Source of the DNA: Panulirus ornatus
Lineage: Eukaryota > Arthropoda > Malacostraca > Decapoda > Palinuridae
Assembly: GCF_036320965.1 (NCBI RefSeq)
Contig: NC_092230.1
Span: 50,951,282-51,015,281, forward strand
Reading direction: 5' to 3'
DNA length: 64,000 nt
Each line of letters opens with the position of its first letter. Positions within the stretch are counted from its first letter, which is position 1. Below are positions 37,376 to 49,297 of the stretch, in pieces. The translations under genes were made by a program, and so were the position numbers. Below the pieces are notes generated by a model. That model was not told where the DNA came from and did no database searches. It saw nothing but the letters and a program-made list of their open reading frames with translations.

Positions 37376-38670
37376 CCAGAAGCTTCACATGCCCTGGTTC
37401 AATCCATTGACACCACGTCGACCCCGCTATACCACATCGTTCCAGTTCACTCCATTCCTTGCACGCCTTTCACCCTCCTATATGTTCAGGCCCCGATCGC
37501 TCAAAATCCTTTTCACTCCATCCTTCTACCTCCAATTTGGTCTCTCACTTCTCCTTGTTCCCTCCACCTCTGACACATATATCCTCTTTGTCAATCTTTC
37601 CTAACTCATTCTCTCCATGTGTCCAAACCATTGCAATACACCCTCTTCTGCTCTCTCAACCACACTCTTTTTATTTCCACACATCTATCTTATCCTTTCA
37701 TTACTCACTCGATCAAACCACCTCACACTACATATTCTCCTCAAACATCACATTTCCATCACATCCACCCTCCTCCGCACAACCCTATCTATAGCCCATG
37801 CCTCACAACCATATAACATTGTTGGAACTACTATTCCTTCAAACATACACATTTTTGCTTTCCGAGATAATGTTCTCACCTTCCACACATACTTCAATGC
37901 TTCCAGAACCTTCGCCTCCTTCTTCACCCTGTGACTCACTTCCGTTTCCCTGGTTCCATTTGCTGCTAAATCCACTCCCAGATGTCTAAAACACTTCACT
38001 TCCTTCAGTTTTTCTCCATTCAAACTTACCTCTCAATTGACTTTTCCCTCAACCCTACTGTACCTAATAACCTTGCTCTTATTCACATTTACTCTAAGCT
38101 TTCTTCCTTCACACACTTTACCAAACTCAGTCACCAGCTTCTGCGGTTTCTCACCTGAACCAGCCACCAGTGCTGTATCATCAGCAAACAATAACTGATT
38201 CACTTCCCAAGCCCTCTCATCCACAACAGACTGCATACTTGCCCCTCTTTCCACCTCCCTAACAAATCCATCCATAAACAAATTAAACAACCATGGACAC
38301 ATCACGCACCCCTGCCACAAACCGACATTCATTAGGAACCAATCACTTTCCTCTCTTCCTACTCGTACACATGCCTTACATCCTCAATAAAAACTTTTCA
38401 CTGGTTCTAGCAACTTACCTCCCACACCATATACTCTTAATACCTTCCACAGAGCATCTCTATCAATTCTATCATATGCCTTCTTCAGATCCATAAATGC
38501 TACAGATAAATCCATTTGTTTTTCCTAGTATTCCTCGTATACATTCTTCAAAGCAAACACCTGATCCACACATCATCTACCACTTCTGAAACCACACTGC
38601 TCTTCCCCAATCTGATGCTCTGTACATGACTTGACCCTCTCAATCAATAACCTCCCATATAATTTACCAG
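37376..38670 (-). mobile_element. Old LINE-A, part 1 (split by nested insertion)
   Basis: On the - strand this holds the end of the 3' UTR, C-terminal region (37748-38023), RT with FADDTALVAG (38033-38332) and on toward IPGKLYG. It is interrupted at 38670 by a + strand LINE-A and continues at 39670. Confidence 0.88.
38659..38670. repeat. Target-site duplication, left copy
   Basis: The 12 bp ataatttaccag are repeated at 39670-39681 on the other side of the nested LINE-A. Confidence 0.88.
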
Positions 38671-39669
38671 AGAGAGCTTGGGAAGTGAGTCAGTTGTTGT
38701 TCGCTGATGATACAGCGCTGGTGGCTGATTCATGTGAGAAACTGCAGAAGCTGGTGACTGAGTTTGGTAAAGTGTGTGGAAGAAGAAAGTTAAGAGTAAA
38801 TGTGAATAAGAGCAAGGTTATTAGGTACAGTAGGGTTGAGGTTCAAGTCAATTGGGAGGTGAGTTTGAATGGAGAAAAACTGGAGGAAGTGAAGTGTTTT
38901 AGATATCTGGGAGTGGATCTGGCAGCGGATGGAACCATGGAAGCAGAAGTGGATCATAGGGTGGGGGAGGGGGCGAAAATTCTGGGGGCCTTGAAGAATG
39001 TGTGGAAGTCGAGAACATTATCTCGGAAAGCAAAAATGGGTATGTTTGAAGGAATAGTGGTTCCAACAATGTTGTATGGTTGCGAGGCGTGGGCTATGGA
39101 TAGAGTTGTGCGCAGGAGGATGGATGTGCTGGAAATGAGATGTTTGAGGACAATGTGTGGTGTGAGGTGGTTTGATCGAGTGAGTAACGTAAGGGTAAGA
39201 GAGATGTGTGGAAATAAAAAGAGCGTGGTTGAGAGAGCAGAAGAGGGTGTTTTGAAGTGGTTTGGGCACATGGAGAGAATGAGTGAGGAAAGATTGACCA
39301 AGAGGATATATGTGTCGGAGGTGGAGGGAACAAGGAGAAGAGGGAGACCAAATTGGAGGTAGAAAGATGGAGTGAAAAAGATTTTGGGTGATCGGGGCCT
39401 GAACATGCAGGAGGGTGAAAGGAGGGCAAGGAATAGAGTGAATTGGAGCGATGTGGTATACCGGGGTTGACGTGCTGTCAGTGGATTGAATCAAGGCATG
39501 TGAAGCGTCTGGGGTAGACCATGGAAAGCTGTGTAGGTATGTATATTTGCGTGTGTGGACGTATGTATATACATGTGTATGGGGGGGTTGGGCCATTTCT
39601 TTAGTCTGTTTCCTTGCGCTACCTCGCAAACGCGGGAGACAGCGACAAAGTATAATAAAAAAAAAAATA
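38671..39669 (+). mobile_element. Young LINE-A nested in an older LINE-A
   Basis: A heavily 5'-truncated copy begins at ERAWEVSQLLFADDTALVAD and reads open to a TGG-to-TAG change at 39359-39361, in the PNWRWKDG motif. The rest of the C-terminus, the short 3' UTR, the hairpin (about 39613-39649) and an A-rich tail follow. The 12-bp target-site duplication shows it landed by retrotransposition. Confidence 0.93.
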
Positions 39670-39869
39670 ATAATTTACCAGGAACGCTCAACTTATACCT
39701 CTGTAATTTGAACACTCACCTTTTCCCCCTTGCCTTTGTGCATTGGCACTATGCATGCATTCCACCATTCCTCAGGCACTTCACCGTGAACCATACATAC
39801 ATTAGATATCCTTACCAACCAGTTAACAACACAGTCACCCCCTTTTTAATATATTCCACTGCCGTACCA
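39670..39869 (-). mobile_element. Old LINE-A, part 2 (after nested insertion)
   Basis: This continues the element at 37376-38670: codons for SVPGKL, the CSNYRGI region, HGEVPEEW and the DCVVNWLVRI stretch. It is cut off at about 39869, where two short LINE-derived elements follow. Confidence 0.85.
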
Positions 39870-39883
39870 ATACCAGTAAGCTT

Positions 39884-40118
39884 TATCTATAAATGGGGAT
39901 GGGGAGATAGAATAATTCCCATGTATTCCCTGCATGTCTTAGAAGGCAGCTAAAAGGGAAGGGAGTGGGGGACTGGAAATCCTCCCCTTCTTTTTTTAAG
40001 TTTCCAAAAGAAGGAACAGAGAAGGGTGCCAAGTGAGGATATTTCCTGTAATGCTCAGTCCTCTTTTCTTAACACTACCTCACTGATGCGGGAAATGGCC
40101 AATATGTATGATGAAAAT
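39884..40118 (+). mobile_element. Short LINE-A-derived element (SIDER-like), first of a tandem pair
   Basis: It has a head related to the LINE-A leader (aatggggatggggagatag, tattccctgcatgtcttaga), the ggaacagagaagggtgccaag block and a hairpin remnant near 40075-40110 (cactacctcactgatgcggg). It is followed after about 12 bp by a second copy in the same orientation. Confidence 0.65.
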
Positions 40119-40130
40119 GATGATCTTTAT

Positions 40131-40370
40131 ATATGGGATAGGAAAGAAAGAATACTTCCCACGTATTCCCTGTGTATCGTAGAAGGCGACTAAAAGGGGA
40201 ACAAGTGTGTGGGGGGGGGGGGGGCTGGAAATCCTCGCCTCTCGTTTTTAACTTTCCAAAAGAAGGAACAAAGGGGACCAAGTGAGGATATTTCCTCTAA
40301 GGCTTGGTCCTATGTTCTTAACACTACTTCGCTGATGCAGGAAATGGCGAGTATGTATGAAAAAAAAAAC
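40131..40370 (+). mobile_element. Short LINE-A-derived element (SIDER-like), second of a tandem pair
   Basis: It follows the same plan as the preceding copy: head, tcccacgtattccctgtgta, a poly(G) run (40211-40222), ggaacaaaggggaccaagtg, hairpin and poly(A) ending near 40370. The two copies differ at many positions, so they are not a recent tandem duplication. Confidence 0.68.
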
Positions 40371-40547
40371 GTTTATTAATATATATTGAGACTATAGAGT
40401 TCAAGCTCTTTTAGTCTTTCATGGTGGTTCATATGTTGAAGTCCACTTGTACTTTTAGTGTTTTTGAATTTTCTCCGTGTTTGTTTCACTTTGCGTAACT
40501 AGCAGACATTCAACACCACAGTTTTTACACTTACTTCCTATATATAC
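40371..40547. other. Short unique spacer
   Basis: This is apparently unique sequence of about 180 bp. An ATG at 40477 is in frame with the LINE-A copy that follows, so a 720-codon frame results, but the first 24 or so codons are flanking DNA. Confidence 0.5.
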
Positions 40548-42836
40548 AGAATGGAAAAAGGTGAGAACAATGGAAGTAAGGGGAGTGGGGGAGGAATGGG
40601 ATGTATTTAGGGAATCAGTGATGGATTGCGCAAAAGATGCTTGTGGCATGAGAAGAGTGGGAGGTGGGTTGATTAGAAAGGGTAGTGAGTGGTGGGATGA
40701 AGAAGTAAGATTATTAGTGAAAGAGAAGAGAGAGGCATTTGGACGATTTTTGCAGGGAAAAAATGCAATTGAGTGGGAGATGTATAAAAGAAAGAGACAG
40801 GAGGTCAAGAGAAAGATGCAAGAGGTGAAAAAGAGGGCAAATGAGAGTTGGGGTGAGAGAATGTCATTAAATTTTAGGGAGAATAAAAAGATGTTCTGGA
40901 AGGAGGTAAATAAAGTGCGTAAGACAAGGGAGCAAATGGGAACTTCAGTGAAGGGTGCAAATGGGGAGGTGATAACAAGTAGTGGTGATGTGAGAAGGAG
41001 ATGGAGTGAGTATTTTGAAGGTTTGTTGAATGTGTCTGATGACAGAGTGGCAGATATAGGGTGTTTTGGTCGAGGTTCTGTGCAAAGTGAGAGGGTTAGG
41101 GAAAATGATTTGGTAAACAGAGAAGAGGTAGTAAAAGCTTTGCGGAAGATGAAAGCAGGCAAGGCAGCAGGTTTGGAAGGTATTGCAGTGGAATTTATTA
41201 AAAAAGGGGGTGACTGTATTATTGATTGGTTGGTAAGGTTATTTAATGTATGTATGAATCATGGTGAGGTGCCTGAGGATTGGCGGAATGCGTGCATAGT
41301 GCCATTGTACAAAGGCAAAGGGGATAAGAGTGAGTGCTCAAATTACAGAGGTATAAGTTTGTTGAGTATTCCTGGTAAATTATATGGGAGGGTATTGATT
41401 GAGAGGGTGAAGGCATGTACAGAACATCAGATTGGGGAAGAGCAGTGTGGTTTCAGAAGTGGTAGAGGATGTGTGGATCAGGTGTTTGCTTTGAAGAATG
41501 TATGTGAGAAATACTTAGAAAATCAAATGGATTTGTATGTAGCATTTATGGATCTGGAGAAGGCATATGATAGAGTTGACAGAGATGCTCTGTGGAAGGT
41601 ATTAAGAATATATGGTGTGGGAGGCAAGTTGTTAGAAGCAGTGAAAAGTTTTTATCGAGGATGTAAGGCATGTGTACGTGTAGGAAGAGAGGAAAGTGAT
41701 TGGTTCTCAGTGAATGTAGGTTTGCGGCAGGGGTGTGTGATGTCTCCATGGTTGTTTAATTTGTTTATGGATGGGGTTGATAGGGAGGTGAATGCAAGAG
41801 TTTTGGAAAGAGGGGCAAGTATGAAGTCTGTTGGGGATGAGAGAGCTTGGGAAGTGAGTCAGTTGTTATTCGCTGATGATACAGCGCTGGTGGCTGATTC
41901 ATGTGAGAAACTGCAGAAGCTGGTGACTGAGTTTGGTAAAGTGTGTGAAAGAAGAAAGTTAAGAGTAAATGTGAATAAGAGCAAGGTAATTAGGTACAGT
42001 AGGGTTGAGGGTCAAGTCAATTGGGAGGTAAGTTTGAATGGAGAAAAACTGGAGGAAGTAAAGTGTTTTAGATATCTGGGAGTGGATCTGGCAGCGGATG
42101 GAACCATGGAAGCGGAAGTGGATCATAGGGTGGGGGAGGGGGCGAAAATCCTGGGAGCCTTGAAGAATGTGTTGAAGTCAAGAACATTATCTCGGAAAGC
42201 AAAAATGGGTATGTTTGAAGGAATAGTGGTTCCAACAATGTTGTATGGTTGCGAGGCGTGGGCTATGGATAGAGTTGTGCGCAGGAGCATGGATGTGCTG
42301 GAAATGAGATGTTTGAGGACAATGTGTAGTGTGAGGTGGTTTGATGGAGTAAGTAACGTAAGGGTAAGAGAGATGTGTGGAAATAAAAAGAGCGTGGTTG
42401 AGAGAGCAGAAGAGGGTGTTTTGAAATGGTTTGGACACATGGAAAGAATGAGTGAGGAAAGATTGACCAAGAGGATATATGTGTCGGAGGTGGAGGGAAC
42501 GAGGAGAAGTGGGAGACCAAATTGGAGGTGGAAAGATGGCGTGAAAAAGATTTTGTGTGATCGGGGCCTGAACATGCAGGAGGGTGAAAGGAGGGCAAGG
42601 AATAGAGTGAATTGGATCGATGTGGTATACCGGGGTTGATGTGCTGTCAGTGGATTGGATCAGGGCATGTGAAGCGTCTGGGGTAAACCATGGAAAGCTG
42701 TGTAGGTATGTATATTTGCGTGTGTGGACGTATGTATATACATGTGTATGGGGGTGGGTTGGGCCATTTCTTTCGTCTGTTTCCTTGCGCTATCTCGCAA
42801 ACGCGGGAGACAGCGACAAAGCAAAAAAAAAATATA
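40548..42836 (+). mobile_element. LINE-A, 5'-truncated, RT frame intact
   Basis: From TEWKKVRTMEVRGVGEEWDV the frame is open to the natural stop at 42639, covering the linker, the complete RT (motif A FMDLEKAYDRVD, motif B QGCVMSPWLFNLF, FADDTALVAD) and the C-terminal region to WIDVVYRG. The copy lacks the endonuclease. One RT residue differs from most copies (KAAGLEGIAVEF, Asp to Glu). The short 3' UTR, hairpin (42784-42820) and A-rich tail abut, tail-to-tail, an inverted copy. Confidence 0.94.
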
Positions 42837-42867
42837 AATATATATTATTTATTTACTATCTATTTAT

Positions 42868-43133
42868 TTTGCTTTGTCGCTGTCTCCCGCCTTAGCGAGG
42901 TAGCGCAAGGAAACAGACGAAACAATGGCCCAACCCGCCCACATACATACGTGTATTCGTACACGTCCACACACGCAAATATACATACCTATACATCTCA
43001 ACGTATACATATATATATACACACAGATATATACATATATACACATGTACATAATTCATACTGTCTGCCTTTATTCCCGTCGCCACCCTGCCACACATGA
43101 AATAACAACCCCCTCCCCCTGCATGTGCGCGAG
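42868..43133 (-). mobile_element. LINE-A long 3' UTR fragment
   Basis: On the - strand it consists of the terminal hairpin (at 42872-42910) and the adjoining part of the long 3' UTR, with no coding sequence. It breaks off at the second, internal hairpin of that UTR. Confidence 0.85.
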
Positions 43134-43168
43134 GTATATGAATATATATATTTTTATTTATTTATTTT

Positions 43169-44300
43169 GCTTTGTCGCTGTCTCCCGCGTTAGCGAGGTA
43201 GCGCAAGGAAAAAGACAAAAGAATGGCCTAACCCACCCACATACACATGTATATACATACACGTCCACACACGCAAATATACATACCTATACATCTCAAC
43301 GTATACATATATATATATACACACACAGACATATACATATATACACATGTACATAATTCATACTGTCTGCCTTTATTCATTCCCATCGCCACCCTGCTAC
43401 ACATAAAATAACAACCCTCTCCCCCCAAATGTGCGTGAGGTAGCTCTTGGAAAAGACAACAAAGGCCCCATTCGTTCACACTCAGTCTCTAGCTGTCATG
43501 TAATAATGCACCAAAACCACAGCTCCCTTTCCACATCCAGGCCCCACACAATTTTCCATGGTTTACCCCAGACGCTTCACATGCCCTGGTTCAATCCATT
43601 GACAGCACATCGACCCAGTATACCACATTGTTCCAATTCACTCTATTCCTTGCACGCCTTTCACCCTCCTGCATGTTCAGGCCCCAATCACTCAAAATCT
43701 TTTTCACTCCATCTTTCCTCCTCCAATTTGGTCTCCCACTTCTCCTCATTCCCTCCACTTCTGACACATATATCCTCCTGGTCAATCTTTCCTCATTCAT
43801 TCTCTCCATGTGACCAAACCATTTCAAAACACCCTCTTCTGCTCTCTCAACCACACTCTTTTTATTACCACACATCTCTCTTACCCTATTATTACTTACT
43901 CGATCAAACCACCTCACACCACATATTGTCCTCAAACATCTCATTTCCAGCACATCCACCTTTCTGCGCACAACTCTATTCATAGCCCATGCCTACCAAC
44001 CATACAACATTGTTGGAACCACTATTCCTTCAAACATACCTATTTTGCTTTCCGAGATAATGTTCTCGACTTCCACACATTCTTCAAGGCTCCCAGAATT
44101 TTCGCCCCCTCCCCCACCCTATGGTTCACTCCGCTTCCATGGTTCCATCCGCTGCCAAATCCACTCCCAGATATCTAAAACACTTCACTTCCTCTAGTTT
44201 TTCTCCATTCAAACTTATCTCCCAATTGACTTGACCCTCAACCCTACTGTACCTAATAGCCTTGCTCTTATTCACATTTAGTCTCAACTTTATATATATA
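43169..44300 (-). mobile_element. LINE-A, 5'-truncated old copy
   Basis: On the - strand it shows the terminal hairpin (43172-43210), the long 3' UTR to about 43590, the C-terminal region (43591-43983, MNRVVRRKVDVLEMRC) and the RT end as far as LRLNVNKSKAIRYSRVE near 44290. It stops short of FADD. A 1-bp loss near 43994 breaks the frame. Its C-terminal half is almost identical to 44521-44870 in the next copy. Confidence 0.92.
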
Positions 44301-44302
44301 TA

Positions 44303-46202
44303 TTTTTTTTTTGCTTTGTCGCTGTCTCCCGCGTTTGTGAGGTAGCGCAAGGAAACAGACGAAAGAAATGGCCCAACCCACCCCCATACACATGCCTTGA
44401 TTCAATCCACTGACAGCACGTCAACCCCGGTATACCACATCGCTCCAATTCACTCTATTCCTTGCCCTCCTTTCACCCTCCTGCATGTTCAGGCCCCGAT
44501 CACACAAAATCTTTTTCACTCCATCTTTCCTCCTCCAATTTGGTCTCCCACTTCTCCTCATTCCCTCCACTTCTGACACATATATCCTCCTGGTCAATCT
44601 TTCCTCATTCATTCTCTCCATGTGACCAAACCATTTCAAAACACCCTCTTCTGCTCTCTCAACCACACTCTTTTTATTACCACACATCTCTCTTACCCTA
44701 TTATTACTTACTCGATCAAACCACCTCACACCACATATTGTCCTCAAACATCTCATTTCCAGCACATCCACCTTTCCGCGCACAACTCTATTCATAGCCC
44801 ATGCCTACCAACCATACAACATTGTTGGAACCACTATTCCTTCAAACATACCCATTTTTGCTTTCCGAGATAATTTTCTTCACTTCAACACATTCTTCAA
44901 GGCCCCCAGGATTTTCGCCCCCTCCCCCACCCTATGATCCACTTCCGCTTCCATGGTTCCATCCGCTGCCAGATCCACTCCCAGATATCTAAAACACTTC
45001 ACTTCCTCCAGTTTTTCTCCATTCAAACTCACCTCCCAATTGACTTGACCCTCAACCCTACTGTACCTAATAACCTTGCTCTTATTCACATTTACTCTTA
45101 ACTTTCTTCTTCCACACACTTTTCCAAACTCAGTCACCAGCTTCTGCAGTTTCTCACATGAATCAGCCACCAGCGCTGTATCATCAGCGAACAACAACTG
45201 ACTCACTTCCCAAGCTCTCTCATCCCCAACAGACTTCATACTTGCCCCTCTTTCCAAAACTCTTGCATTTACCTCCCTAACAACCCCATCCATAAACAAA
45301 TTAAACAACCATGGAGACATCACACACCCCTGCCGCAAACCTACATTCACTGAGAACCAATCACTTTCCTCTCTTCCTACACGTACACATGCCTTACATC
45401 CTCGATAAAAACTTTTCACTGCTTCTAACAACTTGCCTCCCACACCATATATTCTTAATACCTTCCACAGAGCATCTCTATCAACTCTATCATATGCCTT
45501 CTCCAGATCCATAAATGCTTATACCTCTGTAATTTGAGCACTCACTCTTATCCCCTTTGCCTTTGTACAATGGCACTATGCACGCATTCCGCCAATCCTC
45601 AGGCACCTCACCATGAGTCATACATGCATTAAATAACCTTACCAACCAGTCAACAATACAGTCACCCCCTTTTTTAATAAATTCCACTGCAATACCATCC
45701 AAACCTGCTGCCTTGCCGGCTTTCATCTTCCGCAAAGCTTTTACTACCTCTTCTCTGTTTACCAACTCATTTTCCCTAACCCTCGCACTTTGCACACCAC
45801 CTCGACCAAAACACCCTATATCTGCCACTCTATCATCAAACACATTCAACAAACCTTCAAAATACTCACTCCATCTCCTTCTCACATCACCACTACTTGT
45901 TATCACCTCCCCATTTGCGCCCTTCACAGAAGTTCCCATTTGCTCCCTTGTCTTACGCACTTTATTTACCTCCTTCCAGAACATCTTTTTATTCTCCCTA
46001 AAATTTAATGATACTCTCTCACCCCAACTCTCATTTGCCCTTTTTTTCACCTCTTGCACCTTGCACCTTTCTCTTGACCTCCTGTCTCTTTCTTTTATAC
46101 GTCTCCCACTCAATTTCATTTTTTCCCTGCAAAAATCGTCCAAATGCCTCTCTCTTCTCTTTCACTAATACTCTTACTTCTTCATCCCACCACTCACTAC
46201 CC

Positions 46203-46208
<6 letters not shown>
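44303..46208 (-). mobile_element. LINE-A mosaic copy
   Basis: The tail and hairpin lie at 44303-44350 and the 3' UTR is shortened further. The C-terminal region (44421-44795) has a central tract like the older copy at 43591-44010, while both its ends are of the young type. RT (44880-45512) has FADD intact. A deletion of about 370 bp at 45520 joins motif A (FMDLEKAYDR) to the upstream CSNYRGIS block. The 5' part reaches the KGSEWWDEEV residues (46200) and is cut by a (TA)n tract. Confidence 0.9.

Positions 46209-46242
<34 letters not shown>
46209..46242. repeat. (TA)n tract
   Basis: A short TA run separates two same-strand LINE-A pieces. Confidence 0.85.
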
Positions 46243-46244
<2 letters not shown>

Positions 46245-46424
46245 TTTTTTTTTTTTTTTTTTATACTTTGTCGCTGTCTCCCGCGTTTGCGAGGTAGCGC
46301 AAGGAAACAGACGAAAGAAATGGCCCAACCCCCCCCATACACATGTATATACATACGTCCACACACGCAAATATACATACCTACACAGCTTTCCATGGTT
46401 TACCCCAGACGCTTCACATGCCCA
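46243..46424 (-). mobile_element. LINE-A 3' UTR fragment
   Basis: On the - strand this is only the last 180 bp of LINE-A: short-type 3' UTR, hairpin (46266-46301) and poly(A). It is a very short 5'-truncated insertion. A TA tract follows. Confidence 0.88.
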
Positions 46425-46454
46425 TGCCTTTGTATATATATATATATATATATA

Positions 46455-46584
46455 TTTTAATAAATTCCACTGCAATACCATCCAAACCTGCTGCCTTGCC
46501 GGCTTTCATCTTCTGCAAAGCTTTTACTACCTCTTCTCTGTTTACCAAATCATTTTCCCTAACCCTCTCACTTTGCACACCACC
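46455..46584 (-). mobile_element. LINE-A RT fragment
   Basis: About 130 bp of the RT N-terminal part (GGVQSERVREND to GLDGIAVEFIK) lie between a TA tract and the 3' end of the next copy. It is probably the left-over flank of an element into which the next copy inserted. Confidence 0.8.
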
Positions 46585-49130
46585 TTTGTCGCTGTCTCCC
46601 GCGTTTGCGAGGTAGCGTAAGGAAACAGACGAAAGAAATGGCCCAACCCACCCCATACACACGTATATACATATGTCCACACACGCAAATATACATACCT
46701 ACACAGCTTTCCATGGTTTACCCCAGACGCTTCACATGCCCTGATTCAATCCACTGACAGCACGTCAACCCCGGTATACCACATCGATCCAATTCACTCT
46801 ATTCCTTGCCCTCCTTTTACCCTCCTGCATGTTCAGGCCCTGATAACACAAAATCTTTTTCACTCCATCTTTCCACATCCAATTTGGTCTCCCACTTCTC
46901 CTCGTTCCCTCCACCTCCGACACATATATCCTCTTGGTCAATCTATCCTCACTCATTCTCTCCATGTGCCCAAACCATTTCAAAACACCCTCTTCTGCTC
47001 TCTCAACCACGCTCTTTTTATTTCCACACATCTCTCTTACCCTTACGTTACTTACTCGATCAAACCACCTCACACCACACATTGTCCTCAAACATCTCAT
47101 TTCCAGCACATCCATCCTCCTGCGCACAACTCTATCCATAGCCCACGCCTCGCAACCATACAACATTGTTGGAACCACTATTCCTTCAAACATACCCATT
47201 TTTGCTTTCCGAGATAATGTTCTCGACTTCCACACATTCTTCAAGGCTCCCAGGATTTTCTCCTCCTCCCCCACCCTATGATCCATTTCCGCTTCCATGG
47301 TTCCATCCGCTGCCAGATCCACTCCCAGATATCTAAAACACTTTACTTCCTACAGTTTTTCTCCATTCAAACTTACCTCCCAATTGACTTGACCCTCAAC
47401 CCTACTGTACCTAATTACCTTGCTCTTATTCACATTTACTCTTAACTTTCTTCTTTCACACACTTTTACCAAACTCAGTCACCAGCTTCTGCAGTTTCTC
47501 ACATGAATCAGCCACCAGCGCTGTATCATCAGCGAACAACAACTGACTCACTTCCCAAGCTCTCTCATCCCCAACAGACTTCATACTTGCCCCTCTTTCC
47601 AAAACTCTTGCATTCACCTCCCTAACAACCCCATCCATAAACAAATTAAACAACCATGGAGACATCACACACTCCTGCCGCAAACCTACATTCACTGAGA
47701 ACCAATCACTTTCCTCTCTTCCTACACGTACACATGCCTTACATCCTCGATAAAAACTTTTCACTGCTTCTAACAACTTGCCTCCCACACCATATATTCT
47801 TAATACCTTCCACAGAGCATCTCTATCAACTCTATCATATGCCTTCTCCAGATCCATAAATGCTACATACAAATCCATTTGCTTTTCTAAGTATTTCTCA
47901 CATACATTCTTCAAAGCAAACACCTGATCCACACATCCTCTACCACTTCTGAAACCACACTGCTCTTCCCCAATCTGATGCTCTGTACATGCCTTCACCC
48001 TCTCAATCGATACCCTCCCATATAATTTACCAGGAATACTCAACAAACTTATACCTCTGTAATTTGAGCACTCACTCTTATCCCCTTTGCCTTTGTACAA
48101 TGGCACTATGCACGCATTCCGCCAATCCTCAGGCACCTCACCATGAGTCATACATACATTAAATAACCTTACCAACTAGTCAATAATACAGTCACCTCCT
48201 TTTTTAATAAATTCCACTGAAATACCATCCAAACCTGCTGCCTTGCTGGCTTTCATCTTCCGCAAAGCTTTTACTACCTCTTCTCTGTTTACCAAATCAT
48301 TTTCCCTAACCCTCTCACTTTGCACACAACCTCGACCAAAACACCCTATATCTGCCACTCTATCATCAAACACACTCAAGAAACCTTCAAAATACTCACT
48401 CCATCTCCTTTTCACATCACCACTACTTGTTATCACCTCCCCATTTGCGCCCTTCACTGAAGTTCCCATTTGCTCCCTTGTCTTATGCACTTTATTTACC
48501 TCCTTCCAGAACATCTTTTTATTCTCCCTAAAATTTAATGATACTCTCTCACCCCAACTTTCATTTGCCCTCTTTTTCACCTCTTGCACCTTTCTCTTGA
48601 CCTCCTGTCTCTTTCTTTTATACATCTCCCACTCAATTGCATTTTTTCCCTGCAAAAATCGTCCAAATGCCTCTCTTTTCTCTTTCACTAATAATCTTAC
48701 TTCTTCATCCCACCACTCACTACCCTCTCTAATCAACCCACCTCCCACTCTTCTCATGCCACAAGCATCTTTTGCGCAATCCATCTCTGATTCCCTAAAT
48801 ACATCCCATTCCTCCCCCACTCCCCTTACTTCCATTGTTCTCACCTTTTTCCATTCTGTACTCAGTCTCTCCTGGTACTTCCTCACACAAGTCTCCTTCC
48901 CAAGCTCACTTACTCTCACCACCCTCTTCACCCCAACATTCACTCTTCTTTTCTGAAAACCCATACAAATCTTCACCTTAGCCTCCACAAGATAATGATC
49001 AGACATCCCTCCAGTTGCACCTCTCAGCACATTAACATCCAAAAGTCTCTGTTTCGCGCGCCTGTCAATTAACACGTAATCCAATAACGCTCTCTGGCAT
49101 ATCTCTCCTGCTTACATACGTATACTTATG
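46585..49130 (-). mobile_element. LINE-A, nearly complete but disabled
   Basis: On the - strand: hairpin (46585-46622), short 3' UTR, C-terminal region (46765-47322), RT (47456-48175, FADD intact), linker and the endonuclease end (48176-49084, DYVLIDRR and GGMSDHYLVEAKV). Three lesions separate the frames: Glu to stop near 47355, a 1-bp gain near 47467 and Trp to stop near 48178. The 5' side ends within KYTYVSRRD, where a long (TA)n begins, so most of the endonuclease is lost. Confidence 0.93.
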
Positions 49131-49188
<58 letters not shown>

Positions 49189-49221
49189 CCATATATATGT
49201 GTATGTGTGTGTATATGTATA

Positions 49222-49280
<59 letters not shown>
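49131..49280. repeat. (TA)n with imperfect (TG)/(CA) interruptions
   Basis: About 150 bp of mostly TA, between the truncated 5' side of one LINE-A and the poly(A) tail of the next on the same strand. Confidence 0.92.

Positions 49281-49297
<17 letters not shown>

Noticed and set aside
40477..42639. A 720-codon gene of its own
   Set aside because: It is a 5'-truncated LINE-A whose first two dozen codons come from flanking DNA.
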